A stretch of 64,000 bases of DNA from Neptunicoccus sediminis. Lineage in GTDB: Bacteria > Pseudomonadota > Alphaproteobacteria > Rhodobacterales > Rhodobacteraceae. The stretch's first letter is position 1. Every line of letters begins with the position of its first letter. The stretch spans positions 466,577 through 530,576 of the forward strand of contig NZ_MDVX01000002.1 in the NCBI RefSeq assembly GCF_001719615.1, in the 5' to 3' direction. The notes under the pieces are model-generated. The model saw only the letters and a program-made list of their open reading frames with translations, did not search any database and had not been told where the DNA came from. A program made the position numbers and the translations under genes. Shown here piece by piece: positions 36,573 through 47,476 of this stretch.

Positions 36573-37274
36573 TTATTCGGCGGCTTTGGTGTCTTCGGCC
36601 ACAGCCGGTGCCGGTTCTGCAGGAGCCTCGGTAGAGTCCGCGGCCGGTTTTGCCTTGGGTTTGGCCGGAGCCCGCTTGCGCGGAGCGGCTTTTTTCACAG
36701 GTTTGGCCGGTTTGCTTTCCGGTGTTTCCACCAGATTGCTGTCATCCTGACCGGGAAAGAGATCATCGGTTTCAGGGATTGTTGGTTGCTCGCCTGAGGG
36801 ATCGACCGCCGGTGCGGCCGCGGTGTTGCCACCATTCCCGCTTGCAGCCTGCGAAGGCTTTTTATTCTGCTGCGGAGCGTTCTGCTGGTTCTGGTTTTGG
36901 TTCTGGTTTTGGCCCTGATCCTGACCATTCCCCTGATTGTTATTCTGGTTGTTATTTTGATTGTTCTGATTGTTGTTCTGGTTCTGGCGCTGCGATTCCT
37001 GTTGTTCGCGGCGCTGGTCCATTTCTTTCTGGGCCTCACCCAGCAGACGCACGTAATGTTCGGCGTGCTGTAGGAAATTCTCTGCGGCGACCCGATCTCC
37101 CGAAAGCTGCGCATCGCGGGACAGGGTCTGGTATTTTTCGATAATCTGCTGGGGCGTACCGCGCACCTTACCGTCGGGGCCGGAACTGTCGAACACCCGA
37201 TTAACCACATTTCCCAGATTGGAACGGTTGGAACGGTTCTTGTTGCGCGAACGCGATTTGCTAGAAGATCTCAT
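36573..37274 (-). CDS. DUF4167 protein with Gln/Asn-rich tract
   Basis: A 233-residue protein. Residues 1-80 hold the DUF4167 domain: basic start SRSRNKNRSNRSNLGNVVNRVFDSSGP then IEKYQTLSRDAQLSGDRVAAENFLQHAEHYVRLL. About residues 92-140 are almost all Asn, Gln and Gly, prion-like in composition. The C-terminal part is Pro/Ala/Lys-rich with basic RKRAPAKPKAKP. The basic ends suggest RNA or DNA contact. Downstream of prfA-prmC, as in other alphaproteobacteria; function not established. Confidence 0.85.
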   Translation of the reverse strand: MRSSSKSRSRNKNRSNRSNLGNVVNRVFDSSGPDGKVRGTPQQIIEKYQTLSRDAQLSGDRVAAENFLQHAEHYVRLLGEAQKEMDQRREQQESQRQNQNNNQNNQNNNQNNNQGNGQDQGQNQNQNQNQQNAPQQNKKPSQAASGNGGNTAAAPAVDPSGEQPTIPETDDLFPGQDDSNLVETPESKPAKPVKKAAPRKRAPAKPKAKPAADSTEAPAEPAPAVAEDTKAAE

Positions 37275-37468
37275 ATGATCCGAGTACCTTTTTCGTCTTT
37301 GATTTTGAGCAGTCTTCGTAAAGACCTAAAGTCCAGATGCCTATTTGGATGCTAGGGGATGAGAACCGACCGGTTCCATCATCCGATAGGACAAAGTACA
37401 ATGGCTAAGGTTCCTATGACAAGCGGAAATGCGGTGAAATCCGCCCGATTGGCATTATTTTTCCGCAA

Positions 37469-38317
37469 TTAGCCCTTTTCCGCCGGAGAAACCGCAACAA
37501 TCCGGTCACGCCCGCCCAGATCGGGATGGACGTTAACCGCTTTGAAACCCGCTTCGTCAAAGATGGCCTTAACCTGCGGCCCCTGTTTGTAACCTATCTC
37601 GAACAGGGCGCGGCCCGTTGGCGCCAGAAACCCTGCCAGACCGGCGGCGATGCTGCGGTAGGCGGATAACCCGTCCCCCCCCGGTGTCAGCGCCAGATGG
37701 GGTTCGTATTCGCGTACATCTGTGGACAGTTCGTCCATTTCTTCTGCGGTGATATAGGGCGGATTGCTGACCACAAGATCAAAGCGGCCTTGCAGCCCTG
37801 AGAACCAGTCGGCCTGTGCAAATTGCGCCCGATCATTCAGACCCAGCGCAGCCGCATTGCCTTTGGCCACGTTCAGCGCAGCCTCTGACATATCCGTCCC
37901 CAAACCACGGGCCTCGGGATATTCTGCCAGCAGCGACAACAGGATACAGCCCGAACCGGTGCCAAGATCCAGAATGCTGGCAGGGGCATCCCCGTCAAGC
38001 GCCAGATCAATCAGCGACTCGGTTTCGGGACGGGGGTCAAGCACATCTGCTGTCACATTGAATTCGTGTTTCCAAAAGGCCCGCTTGCCGATGATATGGG
38101 ACACGGGTTCGTGGGCGGCGCGGCGTTTGATCATATGCTCGAACTGGGACACCTGCGTTGGGGTGATGGTGCGCGACAATTCCAGCGTCAGCCGGTCTGC
38201 GGGAACCCCCATCATATGCGCCATCAGGATGCGGGCATCGCGGCTTGCCCCGTCGCCAATCGCGTCGCGCAACAATTTCGTGCCACTGCGCAGCACCATG
38301 GAAGCGGTCTGGATCAT
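37469..38317 (-). CDS. prmC: Release factor glutamine methyltransferase
   Basis: A 282-residue S-adenosylmethionine enzyme that methylates the GGQ glutamine of release factors. It has [30 protein letters not shown] and the catalytic [12 protein letters not shown]. The gene overlaps the stop of prfA by an ATGA junction, so enzyme and substrate are made together. A 194-bp gap follows before DUF4167, containing a hairpin near 37357-37384 without a T run. Confidence 0.95.
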   Translation of the reverse strand: MIQTASMVLRSGTKLLRDAIGDGASRDARILMAHMMGVPADRLTLELSRTITPTQVSQFEHMIKRRAAHEPVSHIIGKRAFWKHEFNVTADVLDPRPETESLIDLALDGDAPASILDLGTGSGCILLSLLAEYPEARGLGTDMSEAALNVAKGNAAALGLNDRAQFAQADWFSGLQGRFDLVVSNPPYITAEEMDELSTDVREYEPHLALTPGGDGLSAYRSIAAGLAGFLAPTGRALFEIGYKQGPQVKAIFDEAGFKAVNVHPDLGGRDRIVAVSPAEKG

Positions 38318-39369
38318 GGGTCCATCTCTGCCAGACGCGCCGCCTGATCATCCGCAATCAGCGCGTCGATGATTTCATCCAGATCGCCCTGCATCACCTG
38401 ATCCAGTTTATAAAGCGTCAGGTTGATCCGGTGATCCGTCAGACGGCCTTGCGGAAAGTTATAGGTGCGAATCCGCTCTGACCGGTCGCCCGAACCGACC
38501 TGCCCCTTACGGCTCGCCGCACGTTCGTCATCCGCCTGCTGGCGTTTAAGATCATAAAGCCGCGTGCGCAGCACCTGCATGGCAATCTCACGGTTGCGGT
38601 GTTGGGATTTTTCGGCGCTCACCACCATGATATTTGTGGGAATATGCACAATCCGCACCGCAGAATCCGTGGTGTTCACATGCTGCCCGCCGGACCCCGA
38701 TGCACGCATGGTATCAATGCGAATGTCACTGGCGGGGATGTCGATGTCCACCTCTTGCGCCTCGGGCAGAACCGCAACTGTTGCCGCCGAAGTGTGTACC
38801 CGACCGCCGCTTTCGGTGACAGGCACACGCTGCACGCGGTGCACGCCGCTTTCAAATTTCAAACGGGCAAACACCCCCTGCCCCTTGACGTTGATCACCG
38901 CTTCTTTCAGCCCGCCGAGTTCGGTAGCACTTTCCTCCATCACTTCGAATTTCCAACCGGCGTCTTCCGCATAGCGCTGGTACATGCGCAGCAGATCACC
39001 GGCAAAGAGCGCGGCCTCATCCCCGCCGGTTCCGGCACGAATTTCCAGAATGGCAGAGCGTTCGTCAGCCTCATCCTTGGGGATAAGGCTAAGTTGCACG
39101 GCATGTTCAAGCGCGGGCAAACTGTCCTGAAGCGCGGGCAGTTCTTCGGCTGCAAGCTCGCGCAGTTCGGGATCGGCCATCATGTCTTCGGCCTCTGCAA
39201 TATCCTGCAAAAGCGTCTGGTATTGCTGGATCTTTTCCACCACGGGGCGCAGATCGGAATACTCTTTTGACAGGGCGGCAAAATCGTCGCTGGCGCTGCC
39301 TTCGGACATCTTCGCTTCCAGAAAAGCGAAGCGCTGTTTTATCTGTTCAAGTTTTTCTATCGGGATCAT
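38314..39369 (-). CDS. prfA: Peptide chain release factor 1
   Basis: A 351-residue class I release factor that reads UAA and UAG. It has the GGQ peptidyl-hydrolysis motif in [17 protein letters not shown] and the family start [13 protein letters not shown]. The decoding PxT-type loop lies before it. The start MIPIEKLEQ is family-standard; a longer upstream frame crosses the promoter region. Confidence 0.97.
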   Translation of the reverse strand: MIPIEKLEQIKQRFAFLEAKMSEGSASDDFAALSKEYSDLRPVVEKIQQYQTLLQDIAEAEDMMADPELRELAAEELPALQDSLPALEHAVQLSLIPKDEADERSAILEIRAGTGGDEAALFAGDLLRMYQRYAEDAGWKFEVMEESATELGGLKEAVINVKGQGVFARLKFESGVHRVQRVPVTESGGRVHTSAATVAVLPEAQEVDIDIPASDIRIDTMRASGSGGQHVNTTDSAVRIVHIPTNIMVVSAEKSQHRNREIAMQVLRTRLYDLKRQQADDERAASRKGQVGSGDRSERIRTYNFPQGRLTDHRINLTLYKLDQVMQGDLDEIIDALIADDQAARLAEMDP

Positions 39370-39446
39370 AAAGCTGAAATCACCGAGGTCAGGCCGCAGG
39401 TCAAGCAGTAAGTGACAAATCGGCAAAAAACGTCTATAATCGGCGG

Positions 39447-39740
39447 ATGAGGACCGCTTTGATGATCGGTTTGCTCGTACTGGCCATCGGGCCGGCCGCA
39501 CGCGCACAAGATGCCGATGTGATATGGCCCGACTGTTATTGCACCGATACAAACGGGGCCCGCGTAGAATTGGGCGAAGTGATCTGTCTGCGGGTGGACG
39601 GGCGGGATTTTCAGGCCCGTTGCGAAATGTCCCTCAACAACCCGATGTGGCGGGACACCGGACAGGGGTGTATGTCATCGCGCAACAGCCTGCCGCAAAG
39701 CGTTGGTCCAGTTCTTCACGCGAGCCTTGTTCACCCCTAG
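39447..39740 (+). CDS. Small secreted cysteine-rich protein
   Basis: A 97-residue protein with a clean signal peptide ([21 protein letters not shown]) and about five cysteines in the mature part ([31 protein letters not shown]), so it is likely disulfide-bonded in the periplasm. Its last 21 codons overlap the convergent DUF1499 gene by 66 bp. No family is recognised. Confidence 0.65.
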   Translation: MRTALMIGLLVLAIGPAARAQDADVIWPDCYCTDTNGARVELGEVICLRVDGRDFQARCEMSLNNPMWRDTGQGCMSSRNSLPQSVGPVLHASLVHP

Positions 39741-40130
39741 ATCAGACCGCCCGAAGCGGGAGCGGGAATAGACCAGCAGCGCGGATTTTCCATTCGCCAC
39801 AGGTCCGATGCGCACGGAAATATAATCGGGGTAGCCCATCAGTTTGCTGCGCTGCACATAGGTGATCCAATAGTCGTTATCCGCTTCTGCCAGAACGCTG
39901 ACCCGCGGCTGGGCCATGGCAACCTTGTGAAACGCCGATGCCAGTTCCGCAGGTGGCATATCGAAAACCTCGGCGGGGGCATCGCTGCCGTCCCGCATCA
40001 AGAACTGGTTCGGCTTGGCGGTTTTTTCTACCGACGCGGGGTCTTTGTGCCATGTCGCCGGATCACTCGGCGCGAAGCGGAACCAGATCAGCGCCGCAAC
40101 GATACCTGCAATTAGAAACCAGCCCAGCAT
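39675..40130 (-). CDS. DUF1499 family protein
   Basis: A 151-residue protein with a single N-terminal membrane segment (MLGWFLIAGIVAALIWFRFAP) and a soluble domain, DUF1499, with YWITYVQRSKLMGYPDYISVRI and [25 protein letters not shown]. Function unknown. It lies just upstream of ispG on the same strand but starts first; ispG follows on the other side by 25 bp. The ribosome binding site GGGAAT precedes the chosen start. Confidence 0.82.
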   Translation of the reverse strand: MLGWFLIAGIVAALIWFRFAPSDPATWHKDPASVEKTAKPNQFLMRDGSDAPAEVFDMPPAELASAFHKVAMAQPRVSVLAEADNDYWITYVQRSKLMGYPDYISVRIGPVANGKSALLVYSRSRFGRSDLGVNKARVKNWTNALRQAVAR

Positions 40131-40155
40131 GACAATTCCCTTTTTCAATAGCGCC

Positions 40156-41283
40156 TTACACGGCGACTTTGGTGACGTCTTCGGTCTCAATCTGCTCTGC
40201 GCGTTTCTCAACCTGTTCGACGATATGTTCGATCATCTGGTCGTTGGACATCTTATGGCTCTGCGCCCCCGCCAGATAGACCATGCCGGACCCCGCCCCG
40301 CCGCCGGTAAAACCGACATCCGTCATCAGCGCCTCGCCCGGTCCGTTTACCACGCAACCGATGATCGACAGGCTCATCGGGGTTTTGATATGCTCAAGCC
40401 GTTTCTCGAGGATTTCAACGGTTTTAATCACGTCAAACCCCTGCCGCGCACAGGACGGGCAGGAAATAATGTTCACACCGCGATGCCGCAACCCGAGCGA
40501 TTTCAGGATCTCAAAGCCGACTTTGACCTCTTCCACCGGATCGGCAGACAGGCTGACCCGCAGGGTATCCCCGATCCCCATCCACAAAAGGTTGCCAAGC
40601 CCGATGGCGGATTTGATTGTGCCGGATGTCAGCCCGCCAGCCTCGGTAATGCCCAGATGGATCGGCGCGTCTGTTGCCTCGGCCAGACCCTGATAGGCAG
40701 CGGCGGCCATGAACACATCAGAGGCTTTGACGCTGATCTTGTATTCGTGGAAATCATTATCGTCGAGAATGCGCATATGATCGAGACCGCTCTCGATCAT
40801 CGCTTCGGGACAAGGCTCGCCGTATTTATCCAGAAGATGTTTCTCCAGCGAACCGGCGTTGACCCCGATGCGGATGGAGCATCCGTGATCCCGCGCGGCT
40901 TTTACGACCTCGCGCACCCGCTCGGGGCTGCCGATGTTGCCGGGGTTGATCCGCAGACAAGCCGCGCCTGCCTCGGCGGCCTCAATCGCGCGCTTGTAGT
41001 GAAAATGGATGTCCGCCACCAACGGCACCGGGCTTTCCCGCACAATTTCGTGCATGGCTTTTGTGCTGGCCTCATCCGGGCAGGAGACACGAACAATATC
41101 GGCCCCCGCTTCGGCGCAGGCCTGAATCTGCTTTATTGTCGCTGCCGCATCATTGGTCAGCGTGTTGGTCATGGTTTGCACCGAAATCGGCGCATCGCCC
41201 CCCACAGGTACAGACCCCACATGGATCTGACGGGATTTACGGCGGTAAATATTGCGCCACGGGCGCACGGCATTCAGGGACAT
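40156..41283 (-). CDS. ispG: 4-hydroxy-3-methylbut-2-enyl diphosphate synthase
   Basis: A 375-residue 4Fe-4S enzyme of the methylerythritol phosphate isoprenoid pathway. The cluster ligands lie in [14 protein letters not shown] and [12 protein letters not shown]. The TIM-barrel half starts with [19 protein letters not shown]. ErpA-type carriers (13380) supply such clusters. Confidence 0.96.
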   Translation of the reverse strand: MSLNAVRPWRNIYRRKSRQIHVGSVPVGGDAPISVQTMTNTLTNDAAATIKQIQACAEAGADIVRVSCPDEASTKAMHEIVRESPVPLVADIHFHYKRAIEAAEAGAACLRINPGNIGSPERVREVVKAARDHGCSIRIGVNAGSLEKHLLDKYGEPCPEAMIESGLDHMRILDDNDFHEYKISVKASDVFMAAAAYQGLAEATDAPIHLGITEAGGLTSGTIKSAIGLGNLLWMGIGDTLRVSLSADPVEEVKVGFEILKSLGLRHRGVNIISCPSCARQGFDVIKTVEILEKRLEHIKTPMSLSIIGCVVNGPGEALMTDVGFTGGGAGSGMVYLAGAQSHKMSNDQMIEHIVEQVEKRAEQIETEDVTKVAV

Positions 41284-41362
41284 AGGATTTCCTGACGAGT
41301 ATTCGGTTTCTAATGCATATAGGGTGTTTTACATGCAGCGACGAGTGCTGCAATGCCGCAGA

Positions 41363-42544
41363 TCAGTTTGACCCGCTTGCGTCGGCAACAGGGTTCATCC
41401 CGTTCAAAGGAGGCGCCAGTGGCGTGGTGAACAAATCCGTGGCCAGAGCCATCGTTTCGGTCACGGTATCTTTACCCAAGGCCACGTCCCGCACCACACC
41501 GCCCCGTCGGCCGACCGGACCATAGGTGTTATCCCCGACCATCACGAAAACTGCGCCCGCATTGCCGGCCCGCAGTTTCGCCCCGTCCACATCGGCGGGA
41601 ATGCGATAGCGTTCGCCCGCATCAAGGATTTTCTCAAACAGCACAGACCCATCGTCGAAATAGACCCGTATCCACGCCGGTTTCAGTGCGACCACATCCA
41701 CAGGCGGCGGGCCTTCGGCTACAACGCGCGGTGCGACCTCTTCCACCTGCTCTACAACGGGGGGGTGCACATCGCGGGGTTGCAAATCCGCATAGGCGCC
41801 AATGCTACCCGCATTGAAAGATGAAATCGGCGCATCCCGCGCCACCATTTGCGGCACTTCCAGTTCGGTCGGGCGGTATAGCTGATCCAGATTGGAGGTC
41901 TGGAAATCCGGTGTCGGGTTCAGCGCAACCACATTGTCCTGCTGGGACGTGGGTTCGATCGGCAGGGTCGCCACCTCCGAGGTGACGCCGGGCGTCTGGT
42001 TGACCGGAACAAATTGCACGCGCTGGACTTCTTGCAGAACGGCCCAGCTGCCATACCCGAGCCCGCCGACCAGCAGCGCCAGCACCAAAACCGACCCTAG
42101 GGCCGATGGCGAAATATTGCTCAGGAAACTGGCGGTGGGCGGCGTCATCGGGATACGGGGCCGCGCGATCGGGTCCGCCGTTGCGGGGCGCACCGGCGTA
42201 TGCAAAAGCGCTGCGGATTTATTGGCCAGCGAATTGGGCTTTAATTCGGAATGGACACCGCTAAAGCCGCTTTCTTCGCAGAAGCGCACGAAACATTCGT
42301 CGGGGTCCATGTCCAGATAGCGGGCGTAGGACCGCACATATCCGGCAATAAACCCCTGTGTCTGAAAGACCGAAGGATCGCAGTTTTCGATAGCAGATAT
42401 ATATGTGGCTTTGATCCGCAGATCCCGTTGGACGTCCAGCAGGGATTTGCCAAGTGTGGCCCGCTCTCCGCGCATCTGATCCCCGAGTGTTACCTCAAAC
42501 GTATCAAAGCCGCGTGGCTGTTGTTTCCCAAAGCCTTTGTCCAT
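41363..42544 (-). CDS. RodZ-like membrane protein with N-terminal HTH
   Basis: A 393-residue bitopic protein: cytoplasmic helix-turn-helix domain (about residues 20-95, ERATLGKSLLDVQRDLRIKATYISAIENCD ... GYVRSYARYLDMDP), one membrane span (about 148-168), a periplasmic linker and a C-terminal DUF4115 beta domain (about 300-375, AWIRVYFDDGSVLFEKILDAGERYRIP). This is the layout of RodZ, which ties MreB to the cell wall machinery. Here it lies between ispG and hemA. An alternative start 18 codons upstream is possible. Confidence 0.85.
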   Translation of the reverse strand: MDKGFGKQQPRGFDTFEVTLGDQMRGERATLGKSLLDVQRDLRIKATYISAIENCDPSVFQTQGFIAGYVRSYARYLDMDPDECFVRFCEESGFSGVHSELKPNSLANKSAALLHTPVRPATADPIARPRIPMTPPTASFLSNISPSALGSVLVLALLVGGLGYGSWAVLQEVQRVQFVPVNQTPGVTSEVATLPIEPTSQQDNVVALNPTPDFQTSNLDQLYRPTELEVPQMVARDAPISSFNAGSIGAYADLQPRDVHPPVVEQVEEVAPRVVAEGPPPVDVVALKPAWIRVYFDDGSVLFEKILDAGERYRIPADVDGAKLRAGNAGAVFVMVGDNTYGPVGRRGGVVRDVALGKDTVTETMALATDLFTTPLAPPLNGMNPVADASGSN

Positions 42545-42740
42545 CCAACCTGCCTGACCCCTTGCGTCCGGATATTTGTTTTGCGGTTGCCCCCGCATCG
42601 GACGATTCGTTCATCCGTTGTTATATTGCATCCCTACCACAGGATACGTTTTTTGTGCACCCCCGTGCACAAAAATTGTTGCATTTTTCGTGGCGGCGAA
42701 AAACCGCCCAGAAACGGGTTTGCTACGGGCGATTTCGGAC

Positions 42741-43964
42741 CTATCCGACCATATCCATTCGGTTCAGCGCACATTGCCCCCACAACCCGTCGAGCGCCGA
42801 AACCAGATCGTTGATCATGGCATCCGTGTGGACCGGAGAGGGCGTGAAGCGCAGACGTTCCGTTCCGCGCGGCACAGTAGGAAAGTTGATCGGCTGGACG
42901 TAAATACCGTGGTTTTCCAACAACATATCCGACAGCATCTTGCATTTGACCGGATTGCCCACGTGGACCGGAACGATATGGCTACCCTGATCGTCAAGTG
43001 GAAGGTTCAGGGCGCGTAGGCGGGTTTTCAACAAAGCCGCCTTTTGCTGGTGCAATCCGCGCAGGGCGTTATCCGTCTTGAGATGCTTGACCGAGGCTGC
43101 CGCAGCGGCGGCAACAGCGGGTGGCAGGGAGGTGGTGAAGATAAAGCCCGGCGCATAGGAGCGCACCGCATCGGCCAGACGGTCAGAGGTCGCGATATAC
43201 CCCCCCATCACACCATAGGCCTTGGCCAGTGTCCCGTTGATGATGTCGATCCGGCCCGCAAGATTGTCCCGCTCTGTGATGCCCCCGCCGCGCGGACCGT
43301 AAAGCCCAACAGCGTGAACTTCGTCGATATAAGTCAGAGCGTTGAATTCATCCGCTAGGTCGCAAATCTCCTCAATCGGGGCAAAATCCCCGTCCATTGA
43401 ATAAAGCGATTCAAATGCGATCAGTTTTGGCGTGTCGGCGGGCAGCTTTTCCAGAAGGCTGCGCAGATGGGCCACGTCATTGTGGGCAAAGACGTGTTTT
43501 TCACCGAATCCGTGGCGGATTCCTTCGATCATAGAGGCGTGGTTCAGTTCATCCGAGAGGATCACCAGACCGGGGAAGAGTTTGGGCAGCACCGAAAGCG
43601 TCGCCTCATTCGCGTTATAGGCCGAGGTAAAAAGAACCGCGCGTTCCTTGCCGTGCAGATCGGCCAGTTCTTCTTCAAGATCATGGTGATAGGCGGTGTT
43701 ACCGGAAATATTGCGGGTGCCGCCAGAACCGGCACCTGCGTCATCCGCGGCAGATTTCAGCGCATCCAGCACTGTAGGGTGTTGCCCCATTCCCAGATAG
43801 TCGTTGCCACACCAAACGGTAATTTCCGATTCGCTGCCATCGGGTTTGGACCAGATCGCACGGGGGAACTGTTGGTTCATCCGGCGGATATTCTGGAACA
43901 CGCGATACCGCCCCTCTTCGTGCAGACGGTTCAACGCATTGTCGATATGTTGTTCATAATCCAT
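42741..43964 (-). CDS. hemA: 5-aminolevulinate synthase
   Basis: A 407-residue pyridoxal phosphate enzyme that condenses glycine and succinyl-CoA (C4 route of tetrapyrrole synthesis, typical of alphaproteobacteria). It has [37 protein letters not shown] and the cofactor lysine in [16 protein letters not shown]. Start [14 protein letters not shown] is family-like. A 228-bp gap precedes it. Confidence 0.97.
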   Translation of the reverse strand: MDYEQHIDNALNRLHEEGRYRVFQNIRRMNQQFPRAIWSKPDGSESEITVWCGNDYLGMGQHPTVLDALKSAADDAGAGSGGTRNISGNTAYHHDLEEELADLHGKERAVLFTSAYNANEATLSVLPKLFPGLVILSDELNHASMIEGIRHGFGEKHVFAHNDVAHLRSLLEKLPADTPKLIAFESLYSMDGDFAPIEEICDLADEFNALTYIDEVHAVGLYGPRGGGITERDNLAGRIDIINGTLAKAYGVMGGYIATSDRLADAVRSYAPGFIFTTSLPPAVAAAAAASVKHLKTDNALRGLHQQKAALLKTRLRALNLPLDDQGSHIVPVHVGNPVKCKMLSDMLLENHGIYVQPINFPTVPRGTERLRFTPSPVHTDAMINDLVSALDGLWGQCALNRMDMVG

Positions 43965-44192
43965 AGGTGGCACCCTAAACTTGCGGCCCGAACGTCGGGT
44001 CGATACCCAGATAGGGTATTATAACCCGAACAGTTAGACCACAAAACGCCGCATCTGTCTGCCGGATTATCCCTGCCAAACCGCGAAATTTTCGCGTTTT
44101 GGCCCGCCTGTTTCAAATAACCGAGAGATTTTCTGAACACTGGATACAGTTCCGGCGGACCTGACACCCGTCACAGGGCGCATATCGCGGGC

Positions 44193-44702
44193 TTAGTAGA
44201 TATAGCGAATCTGATCGGTCCAGTAACGCTCCACCCGGCGCAGCACTGTGTTGATGTTCTTCAATCCAACGTCCCCGATGACATCATGCCCCACCATGCC
44301 GCCGGCATGCCTTTCAAACAGGTCGGTCACGATCGAGCGGATTTCGCGCCCCCGCGATGTCAGCCGGACCCGCACCGCGCGCCGGTCGATTTCACAGCGG
44401 TGGTGGTGCATATATCCCGCCTCTACCAGTTTCTTAAGATTATAGGACACGTTAGAGCCCTGATAATATCCGCGTGATTTCAATTCCCCTGCGGTGACTT
44501 CGTTATCACCGATATTAAACAGAAGCAGCGCCTGAACCGAATTGATGTCCAGCAGCCCCAACCTTTCGAATTCATCCTTGATCACATCGAGCAACAACCG
44601 GTGAAGCCGCTCTACCATTGAAAGGGTTTCGAGATAGGAGCCAAGGAATTCCGACCCTGTCGCGTCCGTTTCGGTTGTGTCTACAGTTGCATGAATGCTC
44701 AT
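44193..44702 (-). CDS. MarR family transcriptional regulator
   Basis: A 169-residue winged-helix regulator: helices at LHRLLLDVIKDEFERLGLLDINSVQALLLFNIGDNEVTAGEL, recognition helix region RGYYQGSNVSYNLKKLVEAGYMHHHR and wing CEIDRRAVRVRLTSRGREI. GGAGAG lies seven bases before the start. Target unknown; the next gene on this strand is hemA, 228 bp downstream. Between it and sdhE there are 91 bp. Confidence 0.9.
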   Translation of the reverse strand: MSIHATVDTTETDATGSEFLGSYLETLSMVERLHRLLLDVIKDEFERLGLLDINSVQALLLFNIGDNEVTAGELKSRGYYQGSNVSYNLKKLVEAGYMHHHRCEIDRRAVRVRLTSRGREIRSIVTDLFERHAGGMVGHDVIGDVGLKNINTVLRRVERYWTDQIRYIY

Positions 44703-44793
44703 TAATACTCTCCGCCATTTGCTATTCACAGGCAGAATTGCGGAAAAGTTCGAACAACTGGTTAAAGGGACTCTATTTTTTTCGAAATTACGA

Positions 44794-45072
44794 CTATCTT
44801 ACTGACAAATTGTCTAAAATTCGCGCCAGTGCAGGGCGGAATTCGTCCGGAACTGGGGCAGCCCCGCTGATCCACGAATATAACACCTGATCCGGCTGGT
44901 TCATGAAATGCTCATGCGCGTCGAGCGCGTCGGCATCCAGATTTGCCAGTTCTGTATCTGCGAAACGGCCCAAAATCAGGTCCATCTCTTTCATACCACG
45001 CCGCCACGATCGCATACGCAGCCTGCGCAGGCGGGTTTCATAGGGTTCGTCTTTGGGGTGCATCTGTTCCAT
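44794..45072 (-). CDS. sdhE: Succinate dehydrogenase assembly factor SdhE
   Basis: A 92-residue helical protein with the FAD-attachment motif region RLRMRSWRRGMKEMDLILGRFAD and the YSWISG tail motif. It helps covalent flavinylation of succinate dehydrogenase. Its ATG lies inside a 15-bp perfect inverted repeat (45064-45102). A second in-frame ATG is three codons later. Confidence 0.92.
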   Translation of the reverse strand: MEQMHPKDEPYETRLRRLRMRSWRRGMKEMDLILGRFADTELANLDADALDAHEHFMNQPDQVLYSWISGAAPVPDEFRPALARILDNLSVR

Positions 45073-45102
45073 ACCGCCTTCTAGAACGGCGGTATGGAAC
45101 AG
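45064..45102. promoter_or_regulatory. 15-bp perfect inverted repeat over the sdhE start codon
   Basis: CTGTTCCATACCGCC (45064-45078) and GGCGGTATGGAACAG (45088-45102) flank TTCTAGAAC. In the sdhE mRNA the 3' arm includes part of the ribosome binding site (AAGG) and the AUG, so the hairpin would hide the start. As DNA it could equally be an operator between sdhE and the divergent aminotransferase gene. Confidence 0.7.
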
Positions 45103-45155
45103 GCAAGACCCGCAGCATCAGGGTTTTCCTTGCACCCTGCGCGGCGCACTCCTAA

Positions 45156-46391
<1,236 letters not shown>

Positions 46392-46399
46392 GAATACCA

Positions 46400-46798
46400 A
46401 TGGCCGACCTGCAAAACCTGTTCTTCCGTGTTCGCGAAAATGGCGCGGCGGTGTATCGTGTTGATGCCGAGAACCGCCAGCGCCGTCTGGACATGCAACA
46501 AATCGCTGTGGTGAATATCCGCTCTGGCGAGGTGAAACCGCAAGGGGATCAGATTCCCACGGCAGCCGAGCGCAACGAGATCGACGCTTGGGTTGTGGCG
46601 CGGCGCAAGATTATCGAAGAGCGGCGCATTGACGATTTGCTGCGCACCACGGACCACCTGAATCTGACAGCGCAATGGGTGCAGACCCGCGCCACGGACG
46701 AGCAGATCGAGATGTTTGCCGATGATTTGCTGATGGCGATGCACGATCTGCGCACGGTGATTGTGCGGCGCAAGGCGGACGGGCTGTCTAAAAAGTAA
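46400..46798 (+). CDS. Conserved hypothetical protein after aminotransferase
   Basis: A 132-residue soluble protein with an N-terminal part (LQNLFFRVRENGAAVYRVDAENRQRRLDMQQIAVVNIRSGEVKPQG) and a helical, charged rest (VARRKIIEERRIDDLLRTTDHLNLTAQWVQ). No signal peptide or membrane segment. It is 8 bp behind the aminotransferase gene, so it is co-transcribed. Function not recognised. Confidence 0.75.
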   Translation: MADLQNLFFRVRENGAAVYRVDAENRQRRLDMQQIAVVNIRSGEVKPQGDQIPTAAERNEIDAWVVARRKIIEERRIDDLLRTTDHLNLTAQWVQTRATDEQIEMFADDLLMAMHDLRTVIVRRKADGLSKK

Positions 46799-46822
46799 CG
46801 CGCTGGCCGTTATCTGGAAATT

Positions 46823-46845
46823 GAGTATTTCTGGAACATTGAAGC
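46823..46845. repeat. Short intergenic motif, copy at 46823
   Basis: GAGTATTTCTGGAACATTGA plus three bases, one difference from 27041-27063. It sits in the 65-bp space between two converging genes. Confidence 0.6.
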
Positions 46846-46863
46846 CGGAGCGCCCTGCGCCAT

Positions 46864-47325
46864 TCAGACGGGAAGAATCGTTGTGCTTTTGATTTCTTCC
46901 ATTGAAAGCAAAGCGGTGACGTTGAAGATTTTCACCTCAGAGATCAGCGCCTGATAGAAGGTGTCATAAGCTTTGGCATTGCTGACCCGCACCTTCAGGA
47001 TATAGTCAATGTCCCCTGCAAGTCGGTGCGCCTCCATCACTTCGGGGCGTTCCAGCAGGGTTTTCAGGAAGGCATCCTGCCAGCTTTGATCGTGTTCGGA
47101 TGTACGGATAAGCACAAAGAAACAAGCCTCTAGCCCCAGCATCTCGGGATCGACCAAGGTTGTCTGGCCGCGGATCAGTCCCGACTCGCGCATTTTGCGG
47201 ATGCGGTTCCAGACCGGTGTCTTGCTGGCGCCCACCGTGCGGGCAATATCGTCAAGCGATTGCGAGGCATCCTTTTGCAATTCCGCAAGGATTTTCCGGT
47301 CCAGAGGGTCTAGCGCGATGGACAT
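46864..47325 (-). CDS. Lrp/AsnC family regulator
   Basis: A 153-residue feast/famine regulator: N-terminal winged helix (ALDPLDRKILAELQKDASQSLDDIARTVGASKTPVWNRIRKM) and a RAM ligand-binding domain (GDIDYILKVRVSNAKAYDTFYQALI). It is divergent from the sulfate assimilation operon with a shared 151-bp AT-rich region, so it probably controls that operon in response to an amino acid such as cysteine or methionine (inference). Start at MSIALDPLDRK. Confidence 0.92.
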   Translation of the reverse strand: MSIALDPLDRKILAELQKDASQSLDDIARTVGASKTPVWNRIRKMRESGLIRGQTTLVDPEMLGLEACFFVLIRTSEHDQSWQDAFLKTLLERPEVMEAHRLAGDIDYILKVRVSNAKAYDTFYQALISEVKIFNVTALLSMEEIKSTTILPV

Positions 47326-47476
47326 TTTGTCTTTCCTCTCAATTTGCGACGTTTGTTCCTGAACGGTGGCGCTCAAAAGTCATATTTTCCTATTTCACGT
47401 CAAAACTGGTTTGTAAATGGAATTTCTTCCTTAAAACCGCTATATCCGGTCTAACGAATTGAAAGTGGACGGGACA

